Position numbers and translations under genes: made by a program. Source: Kitasatospora sp. MAP12-44 (GTDB taxonomy: Bacteria > Actinomycetota > Actinomycetes > Streptomycetales > Streptomycetaceae). Taken from it: a stretch of 64,000 bases of DNA. Location of the stretch: assembly GCF_029892095.1 (NCBI RefSeq), contig NZ_JARZAE010000004.1:3162001-3226000 (forward strand). The letters are read 5' to 3'. How positions within the stretch are numbered: position 1 is the first letter of the stretch; each line of letters starts with the position of its first letter. Under the pieces are notes generated by a model that did no database searches, had not been told where the DNA came from, and was given only the letters and a program-made list of their open reading frames with translations. This document shows, piece after piece, positions 45,139-57,312 of the stretch.

Positions 45139-48100
45139 TCAGCGCATCGAACCCGTGCGCAGCAGCGTGCGGATCACCCGCATGGCCACCGAGAGGCTGG
45201 ACAGCTCATAGGTGTCCGAACCCCTTATGTCGTCGAGCGTGGTCTTGGCCCGCGAGAGCAGGCCGCCGTTCAGCTCGGCCCAGGCCTTGTAGCGCTCCTC
45301 GGCCGTGGCACCCTCGGGCCCGCAGGCCAGGATGTCGGCGGTGAGGACGGCGTGCGCCGCGAAGAGGTCCTCGCGGATCGCCGCGCGGGCCATCGAGGAC
45401 CACCGGTCGGTGCGCGGCAGCTCGATGATCCGGTCCAGCAGGTGGGTGATGCCCAGCCGGTCGGCGAGGTCGTAGTAGAGGTCGGCGACCTCGTGCACGT
45501 CCTTGCCGGAGCGGTCCGCGACCTCGGTGATGTCCAGCGCCGGGAAGGTCGAGGAGAGCCCCGCGACCCGGGTGGCCAGCGCCACCGGCACACCGGCCTG
45601 GACCAGCTCGCCGTAGATCTTCTCGAACCAGGCCAGGTCCTCACCGCGCAGCGGCTTCGGCAGGCTGCTCCACACCTGGTCCACCCGCTCCTGGAAGAAC
45701 GCGATGGTGCCCGCGATGTCCAGCGGCTGGCGGCGGTTGTTGAGCATCCAGCGGGTGGCCCGCTCGACCAGCCGGCGCGAGTGCAGCCGCACCCGGGTCA
45801 GCACGTCGGCCGGGACCTGGTTGTCGAAGCCCTCGGCCTGGTCCCAGATGTTCTCCAGGCCGAAGACCGCGCGGGCCGCGGTGTGCGTACGGGCGATCTC
45901 CTCGTAGGTCGCCCCGGTCTCCTCGCGGAGGCGGAACGCGAAGGTGCAGCCACCGCGGTTGATCGTGTCGTTGACGATCAGGGTGGTGATGATCTCCCGG
46001 CGCAGCGCGTGCGCGTCGATCGCCTCGGCGAACCGCTCGCGCAGCGCGGTGGGGAAGTACGCGTGCAGGGTGTCGCGGAAGTACGGGTCGTCGGGCAGCT
46101 CGGTGGCGAGCAGCTCGTCGGCCAGCGTGATCTTCGTGTAGGCGAGCAGGACGGACAGCTCGGGCTGGGTGAGCCCGTGGCCGTTCTGCTGGCGCTCACG
46201 GATCTGGCGCTCGGTCGGCAGGAACTCGATGCCCCGGTCGAGCAGGCCGTCGGCCTCCAGCCGGTTGATCATCCGCGAGTGCACATTGACCATGCTGTGC
46301 GCCTGGGCGACGGCGTTGGCCAGCACGACGTTCTGCGCGTAGTTGTTGCGCAGGACGAGGTCGCCGACCTCCTCGGTCATCTCGGCCAGCACGGCGTTGC
46401 GCTGCTTGACCGTCATGTCGCCCTCGGCGACCACCCGGTTGAGCAGGATCTTGATGTTCACCTCGTGGTCCGAGGTGTCCACGCCGGCCGAGTTGTCGAT
46501 GGCGTCGGTGTTGATCCAGCCGCCGGTGCCCGCCGGGCCGCCGACCTGGGCGTACTCGATGCGGCCCAGCTGGGTGCAGCCGAGGTTGCCGCCCTCGCCG
46601 ATGACCTGGGCGCGGACCTGGCCGCCGTTCACCCGGATCGGGTCGTTGGCCTTGTCGCCGACGTCCGCGTTGGTCTCCCGCTCGGCCTTGATGTAGGTGC
46701 CGATGCCGCCGTTCCAGAACAGGTCGACGGGCGCCTGCAGGATCGCCTTCATCAGCTCGGCCGGGGTGACCCGGCTCTCGGCGATGCCGAGCACGGAGCG
46801 CACCTGCGCGGTCAGCTGGATCGACTTGGCGCTGCGCGGGAAGATCCCGCCGCCTGCCGAGATCAGCGACTTGTCGTAGTCGTCCCAGGAGCTGCGCGGC
46901 AGGTCGAAGAGCCGCCGGCGCTCGGCGAAGGACACCGCCGCGTCCGGGTTCGGGTCCAGGAAGATGTGCCGGTGGTCGAAGGCGGCCACCAGCCGGATGT
47001 GCTCGCTGAGCAGCATGCCGTTGCCGAACACGTCACCGGACATGTCGCCGATGCCGACGACGGTGAAGTCCTCGCTCTGGGTGTCGTGGCCCAGCTCGCG
47101 GAAGTTGCGCTTGACGGACTCCCAGGCGCCGCGGGCCGTGATGCCCATGCCCTTGTGGTCGTAGCCGGCCGAGCCGCCCGAGGCGAAGGCGTCGCCCAGC
47201 CAGAAGCCGTACTCCTCGGCCACGCCGTTGGCGATGTCCGAGAAGGTCGCGGTGCCCTTGTCGGCGGCGACCACCAGGTAGGTGTCGTCCTCGTCGTGGC
47301 GGACCACGTCGACCGGGTGGACGACCGCGCCGCCCTGGAGGTTGTCGGTGATGTCCAGCAGCGCCGAGATGAAGGTCTTGTAGGACGAGATGCCCTCGGC
47401 GAGCCACGCGTCGCGGTCCACCGCCGGGTCCGGCAGCTGCTTGGCGACGAAGCCGCCCTTGGCGCCGACCGGGACGATCACGGTGTTCTTGACCATCTGG
47501 GCCTTGACCAGGCCCAGGATCTCGGTACGGAAGTCCTCGCGCCGGTCGGACCAGCGCAGACCACCGCGGGCGACCTTGCCGAAGCGCAGGTGCACGCCCT
47601 CGACCTGGGGCGAGTAGACCCAGATCTCGAAGGCCGGGCGCGGCGCGGGCAGGTCCGGGATGGCGTGCGGGTCGAACTTCATCGACACGTAGGAGTGCCA
47701 GTCGCCGTCCGCCGCGCGCTGGAAGAAGTTGGTCCGCAGGGTGGCCGTGATCAGGTGCAGGAAGGAGCGCAGGATGCGGTCCTCGTCCAGCGACACGACC
47801 TCGTCCAGCGCGCCGGTGAGCTCCTCGAGGATGCCCTCGCACAGCTCGTCCGCGCCCATCTGGTGACCCGGGCTCAGGCGTGCCTCGAAGAGGTTGACCA
47901 GCAGCCGGGTGGTGTGGGCGTTGTTGCGGAGCGCGTCCTCCATGTAGTCCTGGGAGAAGGTGCTCCCGGCCTGCCGGAGGTACTTGGCCAGCGCGCGCAG
48001 CACGACGGCCTGACGCCAGTTCAGGCCGGCGGTGAGGATCAGGCCGTTGAAGCCGTCGTTCTCGGCGCGGCCGGTCCAGGTGGCCGCGAAGGCCTCCTGG

Positions 48101-50085
48101 AAGCGCTCGCGGGCCTCGTCGCTGAGCTCGGTGGCCTCGCGCAGCTGCAGACCGAAGTCGTAGACCCAGGCCGTGGTGGAGTCCGAGCGGCGCAGCGCGT
48201 ACGGGTGCTCGTCGAGCACCTCGACGCCCAGGCGCTGCAGCACCGGCAGGACCTCGGTCAGCGAGATCGGGCCGCCGACCCGGTAGATCTTGAAGCGGCG
48301 CTCGTCGTCGCCCGCGCCGACCGGCTGGTAGAGGTTCAGCCGGAAGTCGCCCTCGCCGTGCAGCGCCTCGATCTGCTTGAGGTCGGCGACGGCGGTGCGC
48401 GCGGTGAAGTCGGCGCGGTAGCCGTCGGGGAAGGCGTTGGCGTAGCGGTGCGCGAGCTCCGCGGCCTTCTCCTCGCCCAGCTCGATGTGCAGCTGGTCGT
48501 TGAAGCCGTCCATCCAGAACCGGGCGGCCTCGGCCAGCTTGGCCTCGATCCGCTCGATCTCGACCTCGGTCAGCTCGGGCAGCTCGCTGCCGGGCGCCAC
48601 CCGCACCACGAAGTGCAGTCGGGTCAGCACCGACTCGGTGGACCAGACCGTGTAGTCGATGGCGGCGCCGTTCAGCTCCGCCATCAGGATCTCCATCAGG
48701 CGCAGCCGGATCCGCGTGGTGTAGCGGTCGCGCGGCAGGTAGACCAGGGCGGAGAAGTAGCGGCCGTACTCGTCCTGACGCAGGAACAGCCGCAGCTTGC
48801 GCCGCTCCTGCAGGTAGAGCACGCTGCTGGCGATCTCCAGCAGCTCCTCGGCGGGAGTCTGGAAGATCTCGTCGCGCGGGAAGGTCTCCAGGATCTGCAG
48901 CAGGTCGCGGCCGTCGTGGCTCTCGCTGCTGAAGCCCGAGCCCGCCAGCACCTCCTGGACCTTGCGGCGCACCACCGGGATCCGGGTGACCGACTCGGTG
49001 TAGGCGGCGGAGGAGAACAGGCCGAGGAAGCGGCGCTCGCCGATCACGTTGCCGTTGGCGTCGAACTTCTTCACCCCGACGTAGTCGAGGTAGGACGGGC
49101 GGTGCACGGTCGCCCGCGAGTTCGCCTTGGTCAGCACGAGCAGCTTCTTCTCGTGCGCCTTCGCCCGGACGGGGGCGGAAAGGCGGCCGAAGGACTCGCT
49201 GACCGGGTGGTGGTCGGTGTCGTGGCTGAGCGGGTCGGAGCGCAGGATGCCCAGGCCGGTGCCGGGGATCGCGCGCAGCACCTCCTCGCCCTCGTGCTCG
49301 ACCAGGTCGTACTCGCGGTAGCCGAGGAAGGTGAAGTGGTCGTCGGCCAGCCAGCGCATCAGCTCCCAGGCCTCGCCGACCTCCTGCTCGGGCAGGTGGG
49401 CCGGGGGCACCTCGGCGAGCTCGTCGGCCAGGCGCAGCGCGCTGGTGCGCATCTTCGCCCAGTCCTCGACCACCTCGCGGACGTCACCGAGGACGCGGCG
49501 CAGGCCGGACTCGATGGCCTGCAGGTCCTCGCGGTCGGTCTCGCGGTCGATCTCGACGTGCATCCAGGACTCGACGGTCGCGTCGGCGGGCCACTCGCGG
49601 CCCGAGGACTGACTGCGCGAGCAGGCGTCGATGTCGAGGATCTCCAGCAGCTTGCCGGTGATGTCACGGCGTACGACCAGCTGGGGGTGGATCACCAGGT
49701 GGATCGCCCGGTCCTGGCGGGACAACTCGTTGGTGACCGAGTCGACCAGGAAGGGCATGTCGTCGGTGACCACCTCGACCACGGTGTGGCCGCTGGCCCA
49801 ACCGTTCTCGTCGACGCTCGGGGTGTAGACCCGGACCTCGGCGGTGCCCTGCGGGCGCTTGAGGCCCAGCCGGTAGTGGGAGGCGGCCGCGCCGTAGACG
49901 TCAACCGGGTCCCGGTCGACCAGGTCGTCGGGGGCGGTGTGGAGGTAGTAGTGGTGCAGGTACGCGGTCAGAGCACCGTTGCTGAGACCTTCCCCTGGCG
50001 CCGCTCCCCCCACCTGGCTGTTCTCAGCGGCTGCTGCTGCTTTCGCGAGCAGTTCGGCCTTGGCTGCGTCCAGCTTGGTCTGCAT
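45139..50085 (-). CDS. gdh: NAD-dependent glutamate dehydrogenase, large (about 180 kDa) type
   Basis: 1648 residues, the usual size for this actinobacterial/proteobacterial class. N-terminal ACT-like regulatory regions (about 80-400) precede the catalytic dehydrogenase domain in the middle third (GGLRWSDRREDFRTEILGLVKAQMVKNTVIVPVGAKGGFV, with substrate lysines) and the Rossmann domain (VGIGDMSGDVFGNGML). The helical C-terminal region ends the protein. It deaminates glutamate to 2-oxoglutarate with NAD+, a catabolic function. ATG at 50085 gives the typical MQTKLDAAKAELL start. It lies downstream of pruA, consistent with proline/glutamate use. Confidence 0.97.
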   Translation of the reverse strand: MQTKLDAAKAELLAKAAAAAENSQVGGAAPGEGLSNGALTAYLHHYYLHTAPDDLVDRDPVDVYGAAASHYRLGLKRPQGTAEVRVYTPSVDENGWASGHTVVEVVTDDMPFLVDSVTNELSRQDRAIHLVIHPQLVVRRDITGKLLEILDIDACSRSQSSGREWPADATVESWMHVEIDRETDREDLQAIESGLRRVLGDVREVVEDWAKMRTSALRLADELAEVPPAHLPEQEVGEAWELMRWLADDHFTFLGYREYDLVEHEGEEVLRAIPGTGLGILRSDPLSHDTDHHPVSESFGRLSAPVRAKAHEKKLLVLTKANSRATVHRPSYLDYVGVKKFDANGNVIGERRFLGLFSSAAYTESVTRIPVVRRKVQEVLAGSGFSSESHDGRDLLQILETFPRDEIFQTPAEELLEIASSVLYLQERRKLRLFLRQDEYGRYFSALVYLPRDRYTTRIRLRLMEILMAELNGAAIDYTVWSTESVLTRLHFVVRVAPGSELPELTEVEIERIEAKLAEAARFWMDGFNDQLHIELGEEKAAELAHRYANAFPDGYRADFTARTAVADLKQIEALHGEGDFRLNLYQPVGAGDDERRFKIYRVGGPISLTEVLPVLQRLGVEVLDEHPYALRRSDSTTAWVYDFGLQLREATELSDEARERFQEAFAATWTGRAENDGFNGLILTAGLNWRQAVVLRALAKYLRQAGSTFSQDYMEDALRNNAHTTRLLVNLFEARLSPGHQMGADELCEGILEELTGALDEVVSLDEDRILRSFLHLITATLRTNFFQRAADGDWHSYVSMKFDPHAIPDLPAPRPAFEIWVYSPQVEGVHLRFGKVARGGLRWSDRREDFRTEILGLVKAQMVKNTVIVPVGAKGGFVAKQLPDPAVDRDAWLAEGISSYKTFISALLDITDNLQGGAVVHPVDVVRHDEDDTYLVVAADKGTATFSDIANGVAEEYGFWLGDAFASGGSAGYDHKGMGITARGAWESVKRNFRELGHDTQSEDFTVVGIGDMSGDVFGNGMLLSEHIRLVAAFDHRHIFLDPNPDAAVSFAERRRLFDLPRSSWDDYDKSLISAGGGIFPRSAKSIQLTAQVRSVLGIAESRVTPAELMKAILQAPVDLFWNGGIGTYIKAERETNADVGDKANDPIRVNGGQVRAQVIGEGGNLGCTQLGRIEYAQVGGPAGTGGWINTDAIDNSAGVDTSDHEVNIKILLNRVVAEGDMTVKQRNAVLAEMTEEVGDLVLRNNYAQNVVLANAVAQAHSMVNVHSRMINRLEADGLLDRGIEFLPTERQIRERQQNGHGLTQPELSVLLAYTKITLADELLATELPDDPYFRDTLHAYFPTALRERFAEAIDAHALRREIITTLIVNDTINRGGCTFAFRLREETGATYEEIARTHTAARAVFGLENIWDQAEGFDNQVPADVLTRVRLHSRRLVERATRWMLNNRRQPLDIAGTIAFFQERVDQVWSSLPKPLRGEDLAWFEKIYGELVQAGVPVALATRVAGLSSTFPALDITEVADRSGKDVHEVADLYYDLADRLGITHLLDRIIELPRTDRWSSMARAAIREDLFAAHAVLTADILACGPEGATAEERYKAWAELNGGLLSRAKTTLDDIRGSDTYELSSLSVAMRVIRTLLRTGSMR

Positions 50086-50479
50086 GGCTCTTTGGCTCCT
50101 GTCGCGCGCCGTTGCGTGACTCGGTGGTGGTGGGTGTGCACCGCCGGGTCTGCCCGCAATCCTCCCGCACATTCCGGACGAAAGACGCTCAAGGCACGCT
50201 TGAAGAGCCCTTTGCCTGGGTACGACAGGTCTTTCGGCCTGCGGGACGCCCCGACGACGCCAGTCAGCCTAACCGGCGGAAACGAAGGTGTCAGGGGACA
50301 GGGAGGCGCAAAGCTGTAGGAAGATCGCACATTCCTGGACACCTTGTCCAAGGAACCCCAGGTCGGCCCACTCGCCGATGTGCCTGTCACCCGGTGGGGA
50401 AGGGGGTGCCAGCCGTGCCTGGGGTCGCCTGCCGTGGCTTCGACCGATCAATGTGATACCTGTCACACTAGTCGTCCGC
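50086..50479. other. 394-bp region between pruA and the glutamate dehydrogenase gene
   Basis: No gene recognised. It lies upstream of the dehydrogenase gene and downstream of pruA, and holds the CRP-like palindrome at 50452-50467. Confidence 0.55.
50452..50467. promoter_or_regulatory. CRP-like palindrome
   Basis: TGTGA-N6-TCACA, the E. coli CRP half-site pattern, and also GTG-N6-GTCAC, which fits the Streptomyces Crp pattern I recall. It is 13 bp past the pruA stop and about 370 bp upstream of the dehydrogenase start. Confidence 0.45.
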
Positions 50480-52111
50480 TCAGCGCATGTACGGGTGCCG
50501 ATAGTCGGTCGGCGGCACGAAGGTCTCCTTGATCGAACGGGCCGAGGTCCACCGCAGCAGGTTCTGCGCGGCACCCGCCTTGTCGTTGGTCCCCGAGGCC
50601 CGGCCGCCGCCGAACGGCTGCTGGCCGACCACGGCGCCGGTCGGCTTGTCGTTGATGTAGAAGTTGCCCGCGGTGAACCGCAGCTCCTCGACGGCCTGGG
50701 CGATCGCGTAGCGGTCCTGGGCGATCACCGCACCGGTCAGGCCGTACGGCGCGGCGCTGTCCACCCGGCGCAGCGCGTCCTCCCAGCGGCTGTCCTCGTA
50801 GATCTGCACCGACAGGATCGGGCCGAAGTACTCGGTGGAGAAGATCTCGTTGCGCTGGTCGGCGCAGACCAGCACGGTCGGGCGCACGAAGTAGCCGATC
50901 GCGTCGTCGTACTGGCCGCCGGCCGCCAGCTCGATGGTCGGGTCCAGGCGGGCGCGGTCGATGGCGGCCTTGTTCTTGGCGAAGGCGCGGTCGTCGATCA
51001 GCGCGCCCATGAAGTTGGAGAGGTCGCTGACATCGCCCACCGTCAGGGCGTCCACCTCGGCCAGGAAGTCGTCCTTGATCCGCTGCCACACGCTGCGCGG
51101 CAGATAGGCGCGGGAGAGCGCCGAGCACTTCTGGCCCTGGTACTCGAAGGCGCCGCGGATCAGCGCGGTCTTGAGGATCTGCGGGTCGGCCGAGCGGTGC
51201 GCGATCAGGAAGTCCTTGCCGCCGGTCTCCCCCACCACCCGGGGATAACTGCGGTAGCCGGCGATGTTGGCGCCGATGGTCTGCCAGAGCGACTGGAAGG
51301 TCCTCGTCGAGCCGGTGAAGTGCAGGCCGGCCAGCTGCGGGCTGGCCAGGGCCACCTCGGAGAGCGCCTGGCCGTCTCCGGTGACCAGGTTGATCACCCC
51401 GGGCGGCAGGCCGGCCGCCTCCAGCAGGCGCATCAGCAGGCAGGCGGCGAAGGTCTGGGTGGGCGCCGGCTTCCAGACCACGGTGTTGCCCAGCAGGGCG
51501 GGCGCGGTGGGCAGGTTGCCGGCGATCGCGGTGAAGTTGAACGGCGTGACGGCGTAGACGAAGCCCTCCAGCGGCCGGTGGTCGGTGCGGTTCCACACGC
51601 CGGGCGAGGAGTGCGGCTGGTCGGCCAGGATCTGCCGGGCGAAGTGCACGTTGTAGCGCCAGAAGTCGATCAGCTCGCAGGCCGCGTCGATCTCGGCCTG
51701 CTGGACCGTCTTGGACTGGCCCAGCATGGTGGCCGCGTTCAGGGTCTCCCGCCAGGGGCCGGCCAGCAGGTCGGCGGCGCGCAGGAAGACGGCGGCCCGG
51801 TCGTCGAAGGAGAGCGCGCGCCACTCCCGCCCGGCCGCCAGCGCGGCGTCCACCGCGAGCTTGGCGTCCTCCCGGGTGGCGTTGCCGAGCACGCCCAGTT
51901 TGGCGGCGTGGTGGTGCGGCTGGACCACGTCGACCCGGGCGCCGGAGCCGAACCGCTGCTCGCCGCCGATGGTCATCGGCAGCGGGATCTGCTCGGCCGC
52001 CAGCTCCGCCAGGCGCAGCTCCAGCCGGGCCCGCTCCGGACTGCCAGGCGCGTACTGCTGCACCGGCTCGTTGCTGGGGGTGGGCACCTGGGTGACCGCG
52101 TCCATGGGCAT
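50480..52111 (-). CDS. pruA: 1-pyrroline-5-carboxylate dehydrogenase
   Basis: 543 residues. Oxidises glutamate semialdehyde to glutamate, the second step of proline degradation. Aldehyde dehydrogenase signatures: VGETGGKDF (catalytic Glu region, about 293) and YQGQKCSALSR (catalytic Cys, about 326); the late FGGGRASGTNDKAGA loop is typical of P5C dehydrogenases. ATG at 52111 has GGAG five bases upstream. No proline dehydrogenase gene is seen nearby, so the first step is encoded elsewhere. It lies just upstream of the glutamate dehydrogenase gene. Confidence 0.96.
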   Translation of the reverse strand: MPMDAVTQVPTPSNEPVQQYAPGSPERARLELRLAELAAEQIPLPMTIGGEQRFGSGARVDVVQPHHHAAKLGVLGNATREDAKLAVDAALAAGREWRALSFDDRAAVFLRAADLLAGPWRETLNAATMLGQSKTVQQAEIDAACELIDFWRYNVHFARQILADQPHSSPGVWNRTDHRPLEGFVYAVTPFNFTAIAGNLPTAPALLGNTVVWKPAPTQTFAACLLMRLLEAAGLPPGVINLVTGDGQALSEVALASPQLAGLHFTGSTRTFQSLWQTIGANIAGYRSYPRVVGETGGKDFLIAHRSADPQILKTALIRGAFEYQGQKCSALSRAYLPRSVWQRIKDDFLAEVDALTVGDVSDLSNFMGALIDDRAFAKNKAAIDRARLDPTIELAAGGQYDDAIGYFVRPTVLVCADQRNEIFSTEYFGPILSVQIYEDSRWEDALRRVDSAAPYGLTGAVIAQDRYAIAQAVEELRFTAGNFYINDKPTGAVVGQQPFGGGRASGTNDKAGAAQNLLRWTSARSIKETFVPPTDYRHPYMR

Positions 52112-52208
52112 GCCGGCTCCGCTCGTAGAGAGCGCACGGGCAAGGTCCGCCCGTGCGTCAAACCAGATTGACGACTGCGGCGGCGATCGGCCCGGGACGA
52201 CACACGGT

Positions 52209-52865
52209 TCAGGCTGTGAGTTGCCTCGCCAGCTCGACGGCCTCCGCCAGGCTGTCCACCACGGGGACGCCGACCGGCTCCAGGTTCGCCCGGGTGTGCG
52301 AGCCGCCGGTGTAGAGCACGGCGTGCGCGCCGACCTCCAGCGCCGCCAGCGCGTCGTCCGCCGCGTCGCCGATCAGCACGGTGCGGGACGGCTCGACCCG
52401 CGCTCCGAGCGCCGCCAGGTGGCGCACCAGCGAGGCGGCCTTCTGGCCGTGCGAGGGCCCGGTGCGGCCGTCCACCCGCAGGAAGTGCTCCGCTATCCCG
52501 AGGCCCTCGACGGTCGGGACCAGCCGCTCGTGCGCGTACATCGAGAGCAGCGACTGCGTGCCGCCCTCGGCCGCCCAGGCGCTGAGCAGGCCGACGGCGC
52601 CCTCGGTCAGGCCGCAGCCGCCGCTCAACTGCGAGTAGCTCTGCTGGAAGGCGGCGTCCAGGCGCTCCCACTCGGCACTGCTCGGCTGGAAACCCAGCGC
52701 GCGCTGGTAGAAGCGCGGGATCGGGATCTCGTAGAGCTCCCGGTAGCGCTCCAGGGTCAGCGGGGGCGCGCCGACCGTCGCGAAGGCAGCGTTGCTCGCG
52801 CCGAGCACCGCCTCCATGTCGTGAAAGAGGGTCCCGTTCCAGTCCCAGACGATATGAGTTCGCAC
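52209..52865 (-). CDS. HAD-superfamily phosphatase, phosphoglycolate phosphatase-like
   Basis: 218 residues. HAD motif I WDWNGTLFHD near the N-terminus (the second Asp is Asn, i.e. DWN), motif II Ser in SLLSMYAHE, Lys in HGQKAASL, and motif IV LIGDAADDALAALEVG. The cap domain is of the small helical type. A small-molecule phosphatase is expected; the substrate is unknown. GTG at 52865 directly precedes motif I; an earlier GTG at 52874 is possible, and neither has a convincing ribosome-binding site. Because the Asp two residues after the nucleophile normally acts as acid/base, the Asn here merits caution. Confidence 0.85.
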   Translation of the reverse strand: MRTHIVWDWNGTLFHDMEAVLGASNAAFATVGAPPLTLERYRELYEIPIPRFYQRALGFQPSSAEWERLDAAFQQSYSQLSGGCGLTEGAVGLLSAWAAEGGTQSLLSMYAHERLVPTVEGLGIAEHFLRVDGRTGPSHGQKAASLVRHLAALGARVEPSRTVLIGDAADDALAALEVGAHAVLYTGGSHTRANLEPVGVPVVDSLAEAVELARQLTA

Positions 52866-52924
52866 CCTGGGCACGGTAGTACTCGACACTGACAACGAGG
52901 TAGCCGGCGACCGGACTGCAGGCG

Positions 52925-53434
52925 TCACGACAGCAGCGCGGCGATCTCCTGGGTGGCGTACCAGAGCAGCTCGTGGTCCTCGGCGCCGTCCACGGTGAAC
53001 TGCGCGTCGTCGTCGCCCGCGTCCGCCTGCGCGATGACCGCGGCGGCGGCGGCCACGTCCTCGGCCACCTCCTGGTCCGCGACATCGGCGTGCACGGCGG
53101 CCGCCTTGGCGAGCCGGACCGGACCGAGCAGGCTGACCCGGCCCAGCGAGGCCTGGTCCTGGTACTCGTCGCCGTCGAACGGGCGCACCGAGGCGTCCGG
53201 GACGTCCAGCGCGACCACCACCCGGCGGCGCGGGGCGGCCGGGTCGGCGGCCAGCAGGCGCAGCGAGGACTGCGCGGCGCGCACCAGGGCGGCGTACTCC
53301 AGCTCCTCCAGGTCGTCGCTGACGTACCACTCGCGCAGCGCGGGCGTCACGGCGTACGCCGCGGACTGCTCCAACGCGCCGTCCGGGTGCGCCGTGGCCA
53401 GACCGGCCAGGGTGGTGGGCACATAGACACGCAT
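52925..53434 (-). CDS. Conserved actinobacterial protein (DUF6912-like)
   Basis: 169 residues. The opening MRVYVPTTLAGL and the pattern of a long acidic, Ala-rich C-terminus (EDVAAAAAVIAQADAGDDD, then HELLWYATQEIAALL) match a small family found throughout actinomycetes. It has no catalytic motif or membrane segment. ATG at 53434 is preferred because the family begins MRVYVP; a GTG nine bases upstream also has a good ribosome-binding site. Function unknown. It lies 59 bp upstream of the HAD phosphatase gene, same strand. Confidence 0.75.
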   Translation of the reverse strand: MRVYVPTTLAGLATAHPDGALEQSAAYAVTPALREWYVSDDLEELEYAALVRAAQSSLRLLAADPAAPRRRVVVALDVPDASVRPFDGDEYQDQASLGRVSLLGPVRLAKAAAVHADVADQEVAEDVAAAAAVIAQADAGDDDAQFTVDGAEDHELLWYATQEIAALLS

Positions 53435-53738
53435 CGGGGGCACGCTCCGCTTCCTCAGGGTTCCTCGGCCACTTCGGGTCCTTCACAGAATACGGCCCGC
53501 GCGATCACCCCGGACCCCGCGTCCGTGTACCCCTTCGAGCGCACCGCCACCCACTGCCCGGCGGCCGTACGGGCCCGCGAACGGCTCCGAAACCCTGCTG
53601 CGACAGGCGTCAAGCCGCCGTTCGGGCGACCCCCGTCCGGGGCTGGGCCGCCCCCTTGAGACCAGCCGCGCGGCGCCGATAGCACAGGTGCCACAGCTTC
53701 CGCCCGAACGCCCACCCGAACCCGGGGGTACCCCGCCC
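53435..53738. other. 304-bp divergent region
   Basis: No gene recognised. It separates the DUF6912-like gene from the Rv3235-like gene and presumably carries both promoters. Confidence 0.5.
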
Positions 53739-54215
53739 ATGACCGCGACCGCGACCCTGCAGGACACCGTCCCGCCACGGATCCATCCGCTGGCCGCCCT
53801 GCCGTCGGCCGAACACGTCCACCGGGTCGGCCACCGCCCGCCACGCCGGCCCCGCCATCCGCGGGCCGCCTGCGCACCGGCCCGCGGCAGCAGCCTGGCC
53901 GAGCTGGCCGGCCGCTTCGCGCTGCGTCTGGTGGAGGTGCTGGTCGGCGTCCGCCCGGTCGGCCAGCTGAGCCGGCACACCACCCACGACGGCTACCGCC
54001 AGCTGGCCCGCCTGGTGCACGAGGGCCCGCTGCGCCGCCGGGACGCCGCCGGGCGGCCGCAGCTGGGCCCGGTGCACGACTTCGCGCCCGGCCCCGGCGT
54101 GCTGGAGGTCTGCGTCCGGGTCGAGTTCGCGGCCCGGCACCACATGGTGGCGTTCCGGCTGGAGCAGCACCGCGACACCGAGCAGTGGCAGTGCGCCGCC
54201 GTGGACACCCGATGA
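53739..54215 (+). CDS. Rv3235-like protein
   Basis: 158 residues. The C-terminal half (about 60-155; LAGRFALRLVEVLVGVRPVGQL, then VCVRVEFAARHHMVAFRLEQH and WQCAAVDTR) matches the small Rv3235 family, whose members occur near secA in many actinobacteria. The N-terminal half is basic and Pro-rich. No enzymatic motif is seen. ATG at 53739 is the most likely start. It is convergent with secA, with a shared terminator. Function unknown. Confidence 0.8.
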   Translation: MTATATLQDTVPPRIHPLAALPSAEHVHRVGHRPPRRPRHPRAACAPARGSSLAELAGRFALRLVEVLVGVRPVGQLSRHTTHDGYRQLARLVHEGPLRRRDAAGRPQLGPVHDFAPGPGVLEVCVRVEFAARHHMVAFRLEQHRDTEQWQCAAVDTR

Positions 54216-54252
54216 CAGCCCGGCAGATCCGCCCCCAGCAGGCCCGCATGCG

Positions 54253-54291
54253 GCAGGGCGCCACCCCGGCCTGGCCGGAGCGGCGCCCTGC
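54253..54291. terminator. Terminator between the Rv3235-like gene and secA
   Basis: GCAGGGCGCC (54253-54262) pairs perfectly with GGCGCCCTGC (54282-54291); the loop itself contains a CCGG/CCGG dyad. It ends 22 bp before the secA stop of the convergent gene. Confidence 0.75.
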
Positions 54292-54313
54292 TGATCATGC
54301 GACTGCCGAGAGG

Positions 54314-57088
<2,775 letters not shown>

Positions 57089-57312
57089 TTGAGCGGGCTC
57101 CTTGCCTGGATCGGCTCTGGACGACTGCACGGCGGGGTCCACCCCACCGCACGGGCCATCGTATGCGAGGAGTCCAACACCCCGGGAGGTGCGTCAGCAC
57201 GGCATTCCCGTGTCACTCGTAGGAGCGGATCGGCCAATACCTGTCAGTACCATCACAAATCGGACACGAAAACTCGGTTCCGCTTGCCATGGCGGGCCGA
57301 GATACTCGCCTT

